Positions 41,815 to 48,485 of a stretch of DNA of 59,642 nucleotides are shown here, in pieces. Position 1 is the first letter of the stretch, and the number at the start of each line of letters is the position of its first letter. The stretch covers positions 1 through 59,642 of the forward strand of contig NZ_VIRS01000042.1 of NCBI RefSeq assembly GCF_006912135.1. Reading direction: 5' to 3'. This DNA comes from Cryptosporangium phraense. Lineage in GTDB: Bacteria; Actinomycetota; Actinomycetes; Mycobacteriales; Cryptosporangiaceae. A program made the position numbers and the translations under genes. The notes under the pieces are model-generated. The model was given only the letters and a program-made list of their open reading frames with translations. It was not told where the DNA came from and ran no database searches.

Positions 41815-43347
41815 TCAGACGCGCCGAAGGTGATGACGGCTTGCCATACGCGCCCATTCCGTGGCCAGCTTCCGGTGAGCGGTGTCGTCGGTCCTCGCCG
41901 CCAGCGCCCGGAGATCGCCAGCTGCCCCTGGCCGGCCTTCCAGCCAGACAGCAGCCAGGGCATCCCGGACCGGCGGCGAGCCATCGGCCGCGGCGGCGAT
42001 CACCACCTCGGCGGTTTCGTCCCGGAGACTCTCCACGGTCGGCACTTCGACGCCCTCGCCCCGGAGGTGTGCCGCCATGAGCGCTGTGCCCAACGGCGTC
42101 AACACCGCCTGGTCCGTGTCGAGCTCGACCACACCGAACATTGCCAGCGCCTCCAGCGCGCGCCGGACGTCGTGATCGGACGCCTGCCGCCACGGGGTGT
42201 CCCGCTCTGCGACGTCGATCAGCTCTGCGGCAGCAACGATTCCAGCAGCGATCTCCTGCAAATCGGCCACCGGTACCGATTCCTGCGCCAGGTACAGACC
42301 CATCACTAGGCCGAAGGTCACCTCGTCGAAATGCCAGCGCACCGTCGATCCGGTCCAGTCTGCACCGCAAACCACCTCGCCCATGCCGAAGAACGCGTCG
42401 AACGCGCGAGAGCTCAGCGCCACTGGATCCTGGAGCACCTTGCGCGTGCTCTTCACCGGCAACAAACGCCCTTTGGCGATCCGCACGATTCGCGCGGCTC
42501 GGGCCCAAGCCAGCACGAGTGATGTTTCGTACAGTTCTTCGCTGCTCGTCGTCTTGAACCTTCGGTGCCCGATCTGCGGGTCGACCACGTCAGCCAGGTC
42601 AAGTATGCCGATCACCTCGCGGGCATCGGCCAGGCGGAGGCGACCGGTAGCCGTCAAGGTACGCCCGTCGCCGACCCACTCGACGAAGTCGACGAGACGG
42701 TTCAGCATCCGTGACTTCGTAGCTGCGGCACGCAGTTCGTCGTCCGGCAGGAGTGCCACCACCGGCAGCGGCGGGGGCGGCTCGGCGTCCAACCGCTCGA
42801 GATGACCGGCCATGACCTGCGCGAGCGTTGCCTCGTCCACCTCGACACGGCCCGCGCGTACGTCGTCGATGAAACGCTGAGCGGCTGTCGGGTCACCCGG
42901 GTCGACGCCGGTGTCGAGCATTCGCAGCGACCAGAATTTCGCCGGTCCGTACCGAGCCGGATCAGCCATCGCCCGGTCGAACTCGTCCACCAGCGCATCG
43001 AGCGCGGCATGCAGAACTTCCGGGTCCGCACCACGGGCATCCGCGAGGCCGCGCTCGTACAAGAAATCGATGAATCCCCGCACCGTCGGTAGGACCGTCG
43101 CCCACTCGTCAGCGCGCATCGTGACCGCACGCGGGAACCATTCGCACAGCAGCAGGCGGAGATCTTCCGGCTGCCAGCGGCCGAGCAGCCCGTCGCCCTC
43201 TGACCACCGGTACTCGACCATCACCTCGACCACGAACGGATCAGCCGACGCTCGGCGCCGGCCGGCCCAACGCCCGAACTCCGCGACCAATCGATCCCGG
43301 GCTGGATAGAAGACGTCCTCCGGCGCACGCGTGAAGACCATCCGCAT
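41815..43347 (-). CDS. Large hypothetical protein with winged-helix-like C-terminal part
   Basis: A 510-residue soluble protein of a family I do not recognise. The first third is helical with Trp/acidic residues (FIDFLYERGLADARGADPEVL). The middle has LVDFVEWVGDGRTLTATGRLRLADAREVIG, and a second similar unit later reads RRALEALAMFGVVELDTDQAVLTPLGTALMA. Both look like winged-helix ends of the form seen in actinobacterial SEC-C-associated hypothetical proteins. No membrane segment or catalytic motif is visible. ATG 43347 is chosen; upstream in-frame sequence is low quality. Seen only as an isolated gene at the left of the island. Confidence 0.65.
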   Translation of the reverse strand: MRMVFTRAPEDVFYPARDRLVAEFGRWAGRRRASADPFVVEVMVEYRWSEGDGLLGRWQPEDLRLLLCEWFPRAVTMRADEWATVLPTVRGFIDFLYERGLADARGADPEVLHAALDALVDEFDRAMADPARYGPAKFWSLRMLDTGVDPGDPTAAQRFIDDVRAGRVEVDEATLAQVMAGHLERLDAEPPPPLPVVALLPDDELRAAATKSRMLNRLVDFVEWVGDGRTLTATGRLRLADAREVIGILDLADVVDPQIGHRRFKTTSSEELYETSLVLAWARAARIVRIAKGRLLPVKSTRKVLQDPVALSSRAFDAFFGMGEVVCGADWTGSTVRWHFDEVTFGLVMGLYLAQESVPVADLQEIAAGIVAAAELIDVAERDTPWRQASDHDVRRALEALAMFGVVELDTDQAVLTPLGTALMAAHLRGEGVEVPTVESLRDETAEVVIAAAADGSPPVRDALAAVWLEGRPGAAGDLRALAARTDDTAHRKLATEWARMASRHHLRRV

Positions 43348-43454
43348 GCCGCCGCACTCTACGGTCAGCCCACGCGGCAAGGAGACCCGCGTACGCACCG
43401 GGCACTGCGGCCTGGCCCGCATACCGTTCCCGGTGCGTCAAGCAGAACGGCGAC

Positions 43455-43484
43455 GGGGACGGGGACGGGGACGGGGACGGGGAC
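43455..43484. repeat. Hexanucleotide microsatellite (CGGGGA)x5
   Basis: Five perfect tandem copies of CGGGGA. The plus strand is a run of G4 tracts with short spacers, suited to G-quadruplex formation. It lies 108 bp upstream of the start of the gene at 41815-43347, where variation in copy number could affect expression. Confidence 0.85.
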
Positions 43485-43560
43485 CAATTACCAGAGAACG
43501 GGCGAATGACAACCGAGGACTGACCAGGGTCGGCTCACCGGTTTCGCACACAGTTGAATA

Positions 43561-43960
43561 GTGGGCCGGTGGGGGCAATGTGCAAACCGGCCCGTCCTAC
43601 TACCAGGCACCCCGCTGCCGGTGCGTTTGCGCAGTTCACGGGAGCTCTGAACCCCGATCCAAGCATGCTACAGCGCGTCGTACGGTTCATTCGGACCGAA
43701 ACGCGCCCTGGCTCCCTGCCATCTGAGAATCGTCCGCCGGATGCGCGGCGAGGTACTGCCGGATCAACACCGCCAGCACATCCACCGCCCTCTGGTACTG
43801 CTCCTGCGTCATCGGAACGAACTGCGGAGCGCACAACCGCACCTCCGGCAGCCGCCCGCCACGACGATGAACCACAACCACCACTCCCCAGCCGGCCGGC
43901 CCGGTCGAGCACACCGACCGTAGCCGCCAGCAGCAGTCAGACGCTGCCCTAGGGCTCCCA
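43561..43960. repeat. Long direct repeat, copy A (flanks the two-gene module)
   Basis: About 400 bp that is strongly similar to 46577-46967 in the same orientation. It begins GTGGGCCGGTGG and contains the identical-looking stretch ATGTGCAAAC...CACCCCGCTGCCGGTGCGTTTG and the small minus-strand gene at 43687. Similarity ends near ACGCTGCCC. A single extra C near 43582 distinguishes this copy. Confidence 0.8.
43687..43914 (-). CDS. Small conserved island protein (paralogue of 46705-46938)
   Basis: About 75 residues from GTG 43914. The core HRRGGRLPEVRLCAPQFVPM and the helix QRAVDVLAVLIRQYLAAHP are almost identical in the gene at 46705-46938. Similar short ORFs with a RLCAPQFVPMT-type motif occur in actinobacterial integrative elements; the function is unknown. 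It may be a small regulator or structural helper. Start uncertain; upstream in-frame residues are not conserved between the copies, so a later start is possible. Confidence 0.6.
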   Translation of the reverse strand: MCSTGPAGWGVVVVVHRRGGRLPEVRLCAPQFVPMTQEQYQRAVDVLAVLIRQYLAAHPADDSQMAGSQGAFRSE

Positions 43961-44290
43961 GGCGGGAGCTGCAAGGACATGGACGTCATGAGCAGGTAGA
44001 GACATGCCGCATCAGATGTGCCCCACTCTCCCACTTTGCCGATAGATTCACCAATTGACGGACGGTTCTTCCTCATACATGGTCAGGGAAGTCAGAGACC
44101 CATCATGGTGCACCAAATTGACAATCCCTCCATAGCACCCGAAAGAACCTCTGAAATGCATATTTACATTAGACCTGGAACGGCACCTTTATCCGCGCTG
44201 GCATAAATTGAAATTCGACATGACGGACCTTTATGAAATGGCCCGTCTCGGCTAGTACGCTAGGGATCCCACCAGTGTTAGGAGCACTGC
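43961..44290. other. AT-richer leader region upstream of the two-gene module
   Basis: About 330 bp with no convincing gene, clearly richer in A and T than the chromosome. It contains short AT runs, TTGACA at 44118-44123 and TAGTACGCT near 44254 that could serve as promoter parts for the operon at 44291, but spacing is not conclusive. The composition suggests acquired DNA. Confidence 0.4.
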
Positions 44291-44926
44291 ATGGAGGTCA
44301 GCGAGACGCTGAAGAAGGCGTGGAGTGCTGTCGAGAACGCCGGTCTGCCCGACAAGATTCACGAGATTGCTTTCCGCGAAGCGGTGCGACTGCTCGCCCC
44401 TGCCCCGATTGGGGCTGCTGCCCCTGCCACCGCAGCTTCGCAGGTGTCTGGCCAGACGGAGAAGTCTGGTTCGCCCGGCGGTGGTATGGCGGGCAGCGGG
44501 GGTTCTATCGGCGATACATCGAAGATAGTTGAGGACGAGAGCATCCTGCTCGACAAGGTCGCACAGCACACTAACGTGCCGCGCGGGAGGGTGGATGAAC
44601 TCGTGCACCTGGACGGCGGAGTCCTGAAGGTGAGCATCCCCGGCATAAGGTTGGGTAAGAGCAACGCGGACAAGACTCGGGCGATTGCACAGATCCTCAC
44701 CATCGTCCGCGGCTTTGGGTTGGACGAGGACGAGACCTCGCTGGAACTCGTGCGGGCAGAGGCTCAACGGCTCAAATGCTACGACTCGGCGAACTTCTCG
44801 TCGCAGGTCAAGGCGCTAAACGGCTATCTGATCACCGGCAACGGCGCCAACCGCCGCATCCGGGCGAAGGCCGCTGGCATCGCTGCGTTCCCTGCGCTAG
44901 TAGACAGCCTGCTAGGCGAGTCGTGA
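44291..44926 (+). CDS. Two-gene module, first protein (function unknown)
   Basis: A 211-residue protein. The N-terminal helix ETLKKAWSAVENAGLPDKIH is followed by FREAVRLLAP, then a Gly/Ser/Ala linker (about residues 38-75) and a helical C-terminal domain with HTNVPRGRVDELVHLDGG, DKTRAIAQILTIVRGFGL and FSSQVKALNGYLITGNG. The end suggests a small winged fold. I do not recognise the family. TTAGGAGC precedes ATG 44291. Its stop overlaps the next start as GTGA, so the two proteins are made together and probably interact. Confidence 0.72.
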   Translation: MEVSETLKKAWSAVENAGLPDKIHEIAFREAVRLLAPAPIGAAAPATAASQVSGQTEKSGSPGGGMAGSGGSIGDTSKIVEDESILLDKVAQHTNVPRGRVDELVHLDGGVLKVSIPGIRLGKSNADKTRAIAQILTIVRGFGLDEDETSLELVRAEAQRLKCYDSANFSSQVKALNGYLITGNGANRRIRAKAAGIAAFPALVDSLLGES

Positions 44927-45693
44927 CCTCGCTCGACGTTCGCACCCGGCAGGGCTTCGTCGCGGCGGGCATCCCTGCCGAATTGGTGAAGGAACTGCTG
45001 GAGGCGTTCGCCGAAGCCAAGCGGCGGTTCTACCGCGATGACCTGCGACCCTCCGAGATCGAGGGTGCTCGATTCTCGGAGGCCGTGTTCCGCATCCTCG
45101 AATGGTCGACGACTCAGCAGTACACGCCGCTCGGGCGCGACCTGCCTAAGGTTCCGACCCTGATGGGCAAGTTGGAACAGGCCACGGCAGCGCCAGAAAG
45201 CGTGCGCTTCCACATTCCGCGCACATTGCGCCTCATCTACGACGTCCGGAATAAGCGGGACGTGGCGCACCTCGGTGACGGCATTGACCCGAACCAGCAG
45301 GACGCAACGATGGTCGTCCGGAATATGGAGTGGGTGCTCGCTGAACTGGTGAGGCTCTATCACAACGTGTCGGCCACCGAAGCGCACGGAATAATCGTGG
45401 ACTTGGTGTCGAAGGACGTGCCGCTGATACAAGTCTTCGACGGCTTCCCCCGAGTGCTCAAGCAGTTGAAGGCCTCCGACCACCTGCTTGTCCTGCTCTA
45501 CTGGCGCGGTACAGATGGTGCTACCTTCGCCGAACTTCACTCTTGGGCGCGTGCCGAAATGCGCGCAAACCTCAAGCGCACGCTCAGCACGCTCGACGGT
45601 AAGGACCTCATCCACCTTAACGGCGACCGGTACGTGCTCACGCACCTCGGCGAGCAGAACGTCGAGGAGCGCAAGTTGCTCGAACCGCAGTAG
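44923..45693 (+). CDS. Two-gene module, second protein: HEPN-like domain plus winged helix
   Basis: A 256-residue protein. Residues about 20-150 are helical and contain IYDVRNKRDVAHLGDG: Arg109 and His116 are spaced as in the R-x(4-6)-H motif of HEPN RNases, which act as toxins or defence effectors. The C-terminal ~65 residues (LLVLLYWRGTDGATFAELHS, then KDLIHLNGDRYVLTHLG) form a winged helix. The HEPN assignment rests on the motif and its helical context only. GTG 44923 overlaps the previous stop codon by 4 nt. A clear terminator follows, and the operon is enclosed by ~400-bp direct repeats, all of which suits a mobile toxin- or defence-type cargo. Confidence 0.72.
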   Translation: MTSLDVRTRQGFVAAGIPAELVKELLEAFAEAKRRFYRDDLRPSEIEGARFSEAVFRILEWSTTQQYTPLGRDLPKVPTLMGKLEQATAAPESVRFHIPRTLRLIYDVRNKRDVAHLGDGIDPNQQDATMVVRNMEWVLAELVRLYHNVSATEAHGIIVDLVSKDVPLIQVFDGFPRVLKQLKASDHLLVLLYWRGTDGATFAELHSWARAEMRANLKRTLSTLDGKDLIHLNGDRYVLTHLGEQNVEERKLLEPQ

Positions 45694-45708
45694 GTCGCTC
45701 CGAGAGAG

Positions 45709-45742
45709 CCCGCGAGACGGGTCAGACCGGCCCTCTCGCGGG
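45709..45742 (+). terminator. Terminator hairpin after the two-gene module
   Basis: CCCGCGAGA (45709-45717) and TCTCGCGGG (45734-45742) form a 9-bp perfect stem; the loop contains a second short GGTC-A-GACC stem. It begins 16 bp after the stop at 45693. Confidence 0.65.
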
Positions 45743-45773
45743 GCAGGTTCACCGCTTCGTTGGGTTGTCCCGG

Positions 45774-46390
45774 CTACGTTCCACTCGGCGTGCATGTCGT
45801 TGAGGCGGCCAGGTCGAGAGTTCGGGCGTCCCAAACTCGGACGGGGTCGGCCAGCAATCCGGCGGCTTCGTCGCCAGTCGGTCGAGGCAGTGCGTCCAGG
45901 GCTGGAGTTACATGCCGCCCTTGAGATAGATGCCCCAGAGCACGACGTCTCGGCACCTGGTGAGCGCGGCTAAGACGACGTTCAGAACTCCACTCCTGCC
46001 GGAACCGACCACGCCACCGATTAGGCCGTGCTTCCGGAGCAAGGTGACGCGGACGGGGCCGGCGTCTTCGTAAATTCCGAGTCCGATCGGTTCGGCGATG
46101 CTGCGGGCGGGCGACCCGCGCCAGGGGATGGATTCGGCGTGGGGGCCGCGGATCAGGATGTGATCGGCGCGCACCGGGTCGGCTTCGACACCTAGCACCA
46201 CGGGGCGCAGGCCGAGGCCGGATTCCAGCGCCGGGAGCCGGTTGAGCGTGTCGGTGACGGTCTGACCCCTCGCGAGGGCGATGCGGGGCGCGCCAGCCCC
46301 CACGCGTCGACCAGGGCGGGCACGACGCGGGAGTCGGCCAATTGGATAGACTTCGTCATCCGCCGACGGCGTGGCCGGACTGGAGAGCAA
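45774..46390 (-). pseudogene. Remnant of an FtsK/SpoIIIE-type conjugal DNA translocase
   Basis: The minus strand encodes GLGIYEDAGPVRVTLLRKHG, then LIGGVVGSGRSGVLNVVLAA and RDVVLWGIYLKGGM before a stop. The Walker A would normally read GSGKSG; here Lys is Arg. After a frameshift, related sequence resumes as DEAAGLLADPVRVWDARTLD. This block is the start of the motor domain of Tra/FtsK ATPases of actinomycete integrative conjugative elements (AICEs), which move double-stranded DNA between mycelia. Only ~200 of ~450+ residues remain, so it is a dead fragment and a marker of an ancestral element. Confidence 0.75.
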
Positions 46391-46427
46391 GACCCGCCTG
46401 CGCGCCAGCCGCCGTCAATTACGGATC

Positions 46428-46510
46428 AGATGGGGCTGGTCTTTGCACAGCTCATAAGCACGCGCAGGGGTTCGATCCCCAAGCGGTCGTCCACGGATCG
46501 GGGTGACCCG
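46428..46510. repeat. Inverted repeat with tRNA-like core (partner near 50311-50400)
   Basis: This segment, reversed, matches about 50311-50400 (CGGGTCACCC, CGACCGCTTGGGGATCGAAC, GCAAAGACC in the same order). On the plus strand here it contains CTCATAA followed by GGGGTTCGATCCCC, reminiscent of a Met anticodon loop and a T-arm, but the stems are imperfect. It could be a decayed tRNA-derived attachment site. Confidence 0.45.
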
Positions 46511-46576
46511 TTGTGACGATCTGGCGATGGGCGGAACTGCGGCGTTTGAGCACGTCAGACGGCTCGTCGCTCTGCG

Positions 46577-46967
46577 GGGTGGGCCGGTGGTGGCAATGTG
46601 CAAACGGCCCGTGCTACTACCCGGCACCCCGCTGCCGGTGCGTTTGCTCAGCTCACGACTACCGTGAGCAGAATCCAGACGGGCGCCGCCGCGCGCCGCG
46701 CGGATCATTTAGACCGGAACTCGCCGTGGATCCCGGCGACCCTCGAATCGGCCGCCGGACGCGCGGCGAAGTACTGCCGGATCAACACCGCCAGCACATC
46801 CACCGCCCTCGCGTACTGGTCCTGCGTCATCGGAACGAACTGCGGAGCGCACAGCCGTACCTCCGGCAACCGCCCGCCCCGACGATGGGCCACAATCCAC
46901 CACTCCTCAGCCGATCGGCGCAGACGAGCACCGACCATAGCTGCCAGCAGTAGCCGCACGCTGCCCC
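46577..46967. repeat. Long direct repeat, copy B
   Basis: Same orientation and content as 43561-43960, about 3.0 kb apart. It carries the paralogous small gene at 46705. The 30-odd bases just before it (46546-46576) also match the sequence before the tRNA-derived copy at 50476. Confidence 0.8.
46705..46938 (-). CDS. Small conserved island protein (paralogue of 43687-43914)
   Basis: About 77 residues from ATG 46938 (ATG 46959 is possible). The core HRRGGRLPEVRLCAPQFVPM and the helix YARAVDVLAVLIRQYFAARP match the gene in repeat copy A with few changes, so the frame has been kept under selection in both copies. Function unknown; short ORFs of this type are found in actinobacterial integrative elements. 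Confidence 0.62.
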   Translation of the reverse strand: MVGARLRRSAEEWWIVAHRRGGRLPEVRLCAPQFVPMTQDQYARAVDVLAVLIRQYFAARPAADSRVAGIHGEFRSK

Positions 46968-47180
46968 GTCAACACCAGCCGACGGACAGACCAGAGCGGT
47001 AGCAGCGGCACGAGAGCGCGGCGGTGCGTCGCACGGCCGCTCGAGACCACGCAGGTCGACTGTTGTGAGGCGAACATTCCCGGCGTCACGCCGCCGATCG
47101 AACGGTGCGCCGTTCCGCGCGAATCTGGTTCCAGGACGGGGAAACACCTTCCCCGCGAAACTCTCCGGAGGCTGGACGAC

Positions 47181-47315
47181 ATGAGCGGCTGCTACGACAA
47201 CTCGTACGACTACTGCAACGACAACTACTCGTACGACTACGACTGCCGCCCGCGCCGTCGCCACCACAAGCGCCGTCACCACAACGACTGCTGGGACTAC
47301 AGCTACTGCAACTGA
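47181..47315 (+). CDS. 44-residue Cys/Tyr/Asp-rich peptide with basic His/Arg centre
   Basis: A 44-codon gene with GGAGG 9 nt before ATG 47181 and a strong terminator 19 bp after its stop. The product has five Cys (positions 4, 12, 22, 37, 43), eight Tyr, seven Asp, one Trp (38) and a strongly basic stretch at 23-34 (RPRRRHHKRRHH). Acidic Tyr-rich arms on both sides of the basic core give it a near-symmetrical layout. Repeated short units such as YDYC, YSYDYD and WDYSYC are seen. I recognise no family. It could be a metal-binding peptide, a precursor of a ribosomal natural product, or a secreted antimicrobial peptide; no leader/core boundary or modifying enzyme is visible. Two small hairpins (47101-47114 and 47138-47154) lie in its upstream region. 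Confidence 0.72.
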   Translation: MSGCYDNSYDYCNDNYSYDYDCRPRRRHHKRRHHNDCWDYSYCN

Positions 47316-47334
47316 CCCCACCAGCCCGCCAAAA

Positions 47335-47360
47335 GGCCCGGAGCAAATTCGCTCCGGGCC
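47335..47360 (+). terminator. Strong hairpin terminator after the small peptide gene
   Basis: GGCCCGGAGC (47335-47344) and GCTCCGGGCC (47351-47360) form a perfect 10-bp stem around AAATTC, preceded by AAAA. It confirms that the 47181 gene is a separate transcription unit. Confidence 0.85.
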
Positions 47361-47486
47361 GTTCCACGTCGACACACGGCCGGCCGGCACGATGATGAGC
47401 GTACGGCCGCTATGCGGCTACGAGAGTGCACGCCCGACCGAGACAGCGACTCGTCGAAAACATGACACCGCTAACCGGCTTCGGGC

Positions 47487-47492
47487 TACGGT
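47487..47492 (+). promoter_or_regulatory. -10 hexamer for leaderless small gene
   Basis: TACGGT fits TAnnnT and ends 7 nt before ATG 47500. Confidence 0.5.
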
Positions 47493-47499
47493 CGCCGCC

Positions 47500-47676
47500 A
47501 TGACCGACCCCGACGCGGTGCGCCTTCGACAGATCGCCGATGAGCTACGGGAGATCCGGAACCGCACATGCGAACCGAAGAGTAACCAGAATCCTCGATA
47601 TCACCGGCTATCGATGGCGGTGTCGTCGGTCGAGTTCGCGGCCGACGACATCGACGACGAGGCTGCGCTGGACTGA
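47500..47676 (+). CDS. Small hypothetical protein
   Basis: A 58-residue protein: MTDPDAVRLRQIADELREIR is a likely amphipathic helix, and the tail is acidic (FAADDIDDEAALD). No family recognised. The start is supported by a TAnnnT hexamer at leaderless distance and by the change from non-coding to coding-like sequence at that Met. Confidence 0.5.
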   Translation: MTDPDAVRLRQIADELREIRNRTCEPKSNQNPRYHRLSMAVSSVEFAADDIDDEAALD

Positions 47677-47814
47677 CCGTTCACGACGCTCGCTGCGCTG
47701 ATGAGAGTTAGTCGAGACGAAACGGCCGGCACGCCACCGGCCGACCGCGTGCCACGCTCGCGACGGCCACGCCGCCCGCGGCCTTGAGTCCGAGCGCGGT
47801 GGCACGATGGCGGC

Positions 47815-48222
47815 GTGAGTGACCAGATCGACGACCACTCGTGCCCGATGCTGGCCCGGCAACTCGCCCAGACCTGCGACCAACACCCGTCTCCATGGGA
47901 CTGCGCCCACCACGTCGTCGTGCGGCTGGACGACGGGCGCTACGGGCTGCCGGTGCGTACGGGCCCGGACGGCTCAGCGTCTAGTTGGATTGAGATCTGG
48001 CACTGCCCGTGGTGCGGCGCCGCGCTACCCGGTCACCGCACCCACCCGGCCCCGGACGACGGCGCCGACCGAGGTAAAGCCCTGACCAACGAGGAGATCG
48101 ACGCCCGCATAGACGCCTGGCACCACGGCGCCGGGGGCGCGATGGCGATGCATGAGTACCTGGGGTGGACGTGGGAGGAGTACCGGGCCTGGGCCGAACG
48201 ATCCGAGTTGCCCCGAGACTGA
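47815..48222 (+). CDS. Zn-ribbon protein (DUF6980-like) fused to a small acidic helical domain
   Basis: A 135-residue protein with two parts. Residues ~5-75 have CPMLARQLAQTCDQHPSPWDC, YGLPVRTG and HCPWCGAALPG, the cysteine layout of the DUF6980-type Zn-binding family often found near mobile DNA. Residues ~88-135 (NEEIDARIDAWHHG and HEYLGWTWEEYRAWAE) correspond to a short protein found on its own in many actinobacteria. The fusion is unusual to me. GTG 47815 is the start; CACGAT lies 6 nt upstream. Function unknown, perhaps regulatory. Confidence 0.7.
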   Translation: MSDQIDDHSCPMLARQLAQTCDQHPSPWDCAHHVVVRLDDGRYGLPVRTGPDGSASSWIEIWHCPWCGAALPGHRTHPAPDDGADRGKALTNEEIDARIDAWHHGAGGAMAMHEYLGWTWEEYRAWAERSELPRD

Positions 48223-48485
48223 CACCCCCGAATACCCACGACGGTGGCCAGACGGCATCGTCCAAGTTCTCACCGCACTGAACGCGGCATGTGCGGATGT
48301 AGCGAGTCGAACGTAGGCGTCATCGGCATGATCGCGGGTGCGGTGGTTCGGGCGAATTGGATATCCAGTCGCAACCCCGCCTAACGTGGGTTGACAGACG
48401 GCTGACCGCCGATGAGCTGAATGGGCACCGGAAGCCGCACGACCGGACATTCGAACCTGAAAGATGGCGTACCCGTTCGGACTCG

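Noticed and set aside
41522-42508. Minus-strand frame overlapping the hypothetical gene at 41815
   Set aside because: It is out of frame with the well-formed 510-residue protein; only its last part (41535-41814) is not a shadow and it has no support.
43441-43500. CRISPR-like array
   Set aside because: The hexamer tract has no spacers and no repeat of CRISPR length; no cas genes are in the window.
44018-44206. 62-codon plus-strand frame before the two-gene module
   Set aside because: No ribosome site, composition unlike coding DNA here, and probably inside the promoter region.
46415-46490. Possible complete tRNA gene around CTCATAA and GGGGTTCGATCCCC
   Set aside because: Stems do not pair over a full cloverleaf; treated only as a tRNA-like repeat.
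43578-46640. Short plus-strand frame starting ATGTGCAAA in both ~400-bp repeats
   Set aside because: Copy A carries an extra C that breaks the frame, so a conserved 23-residue peptide is not supported.
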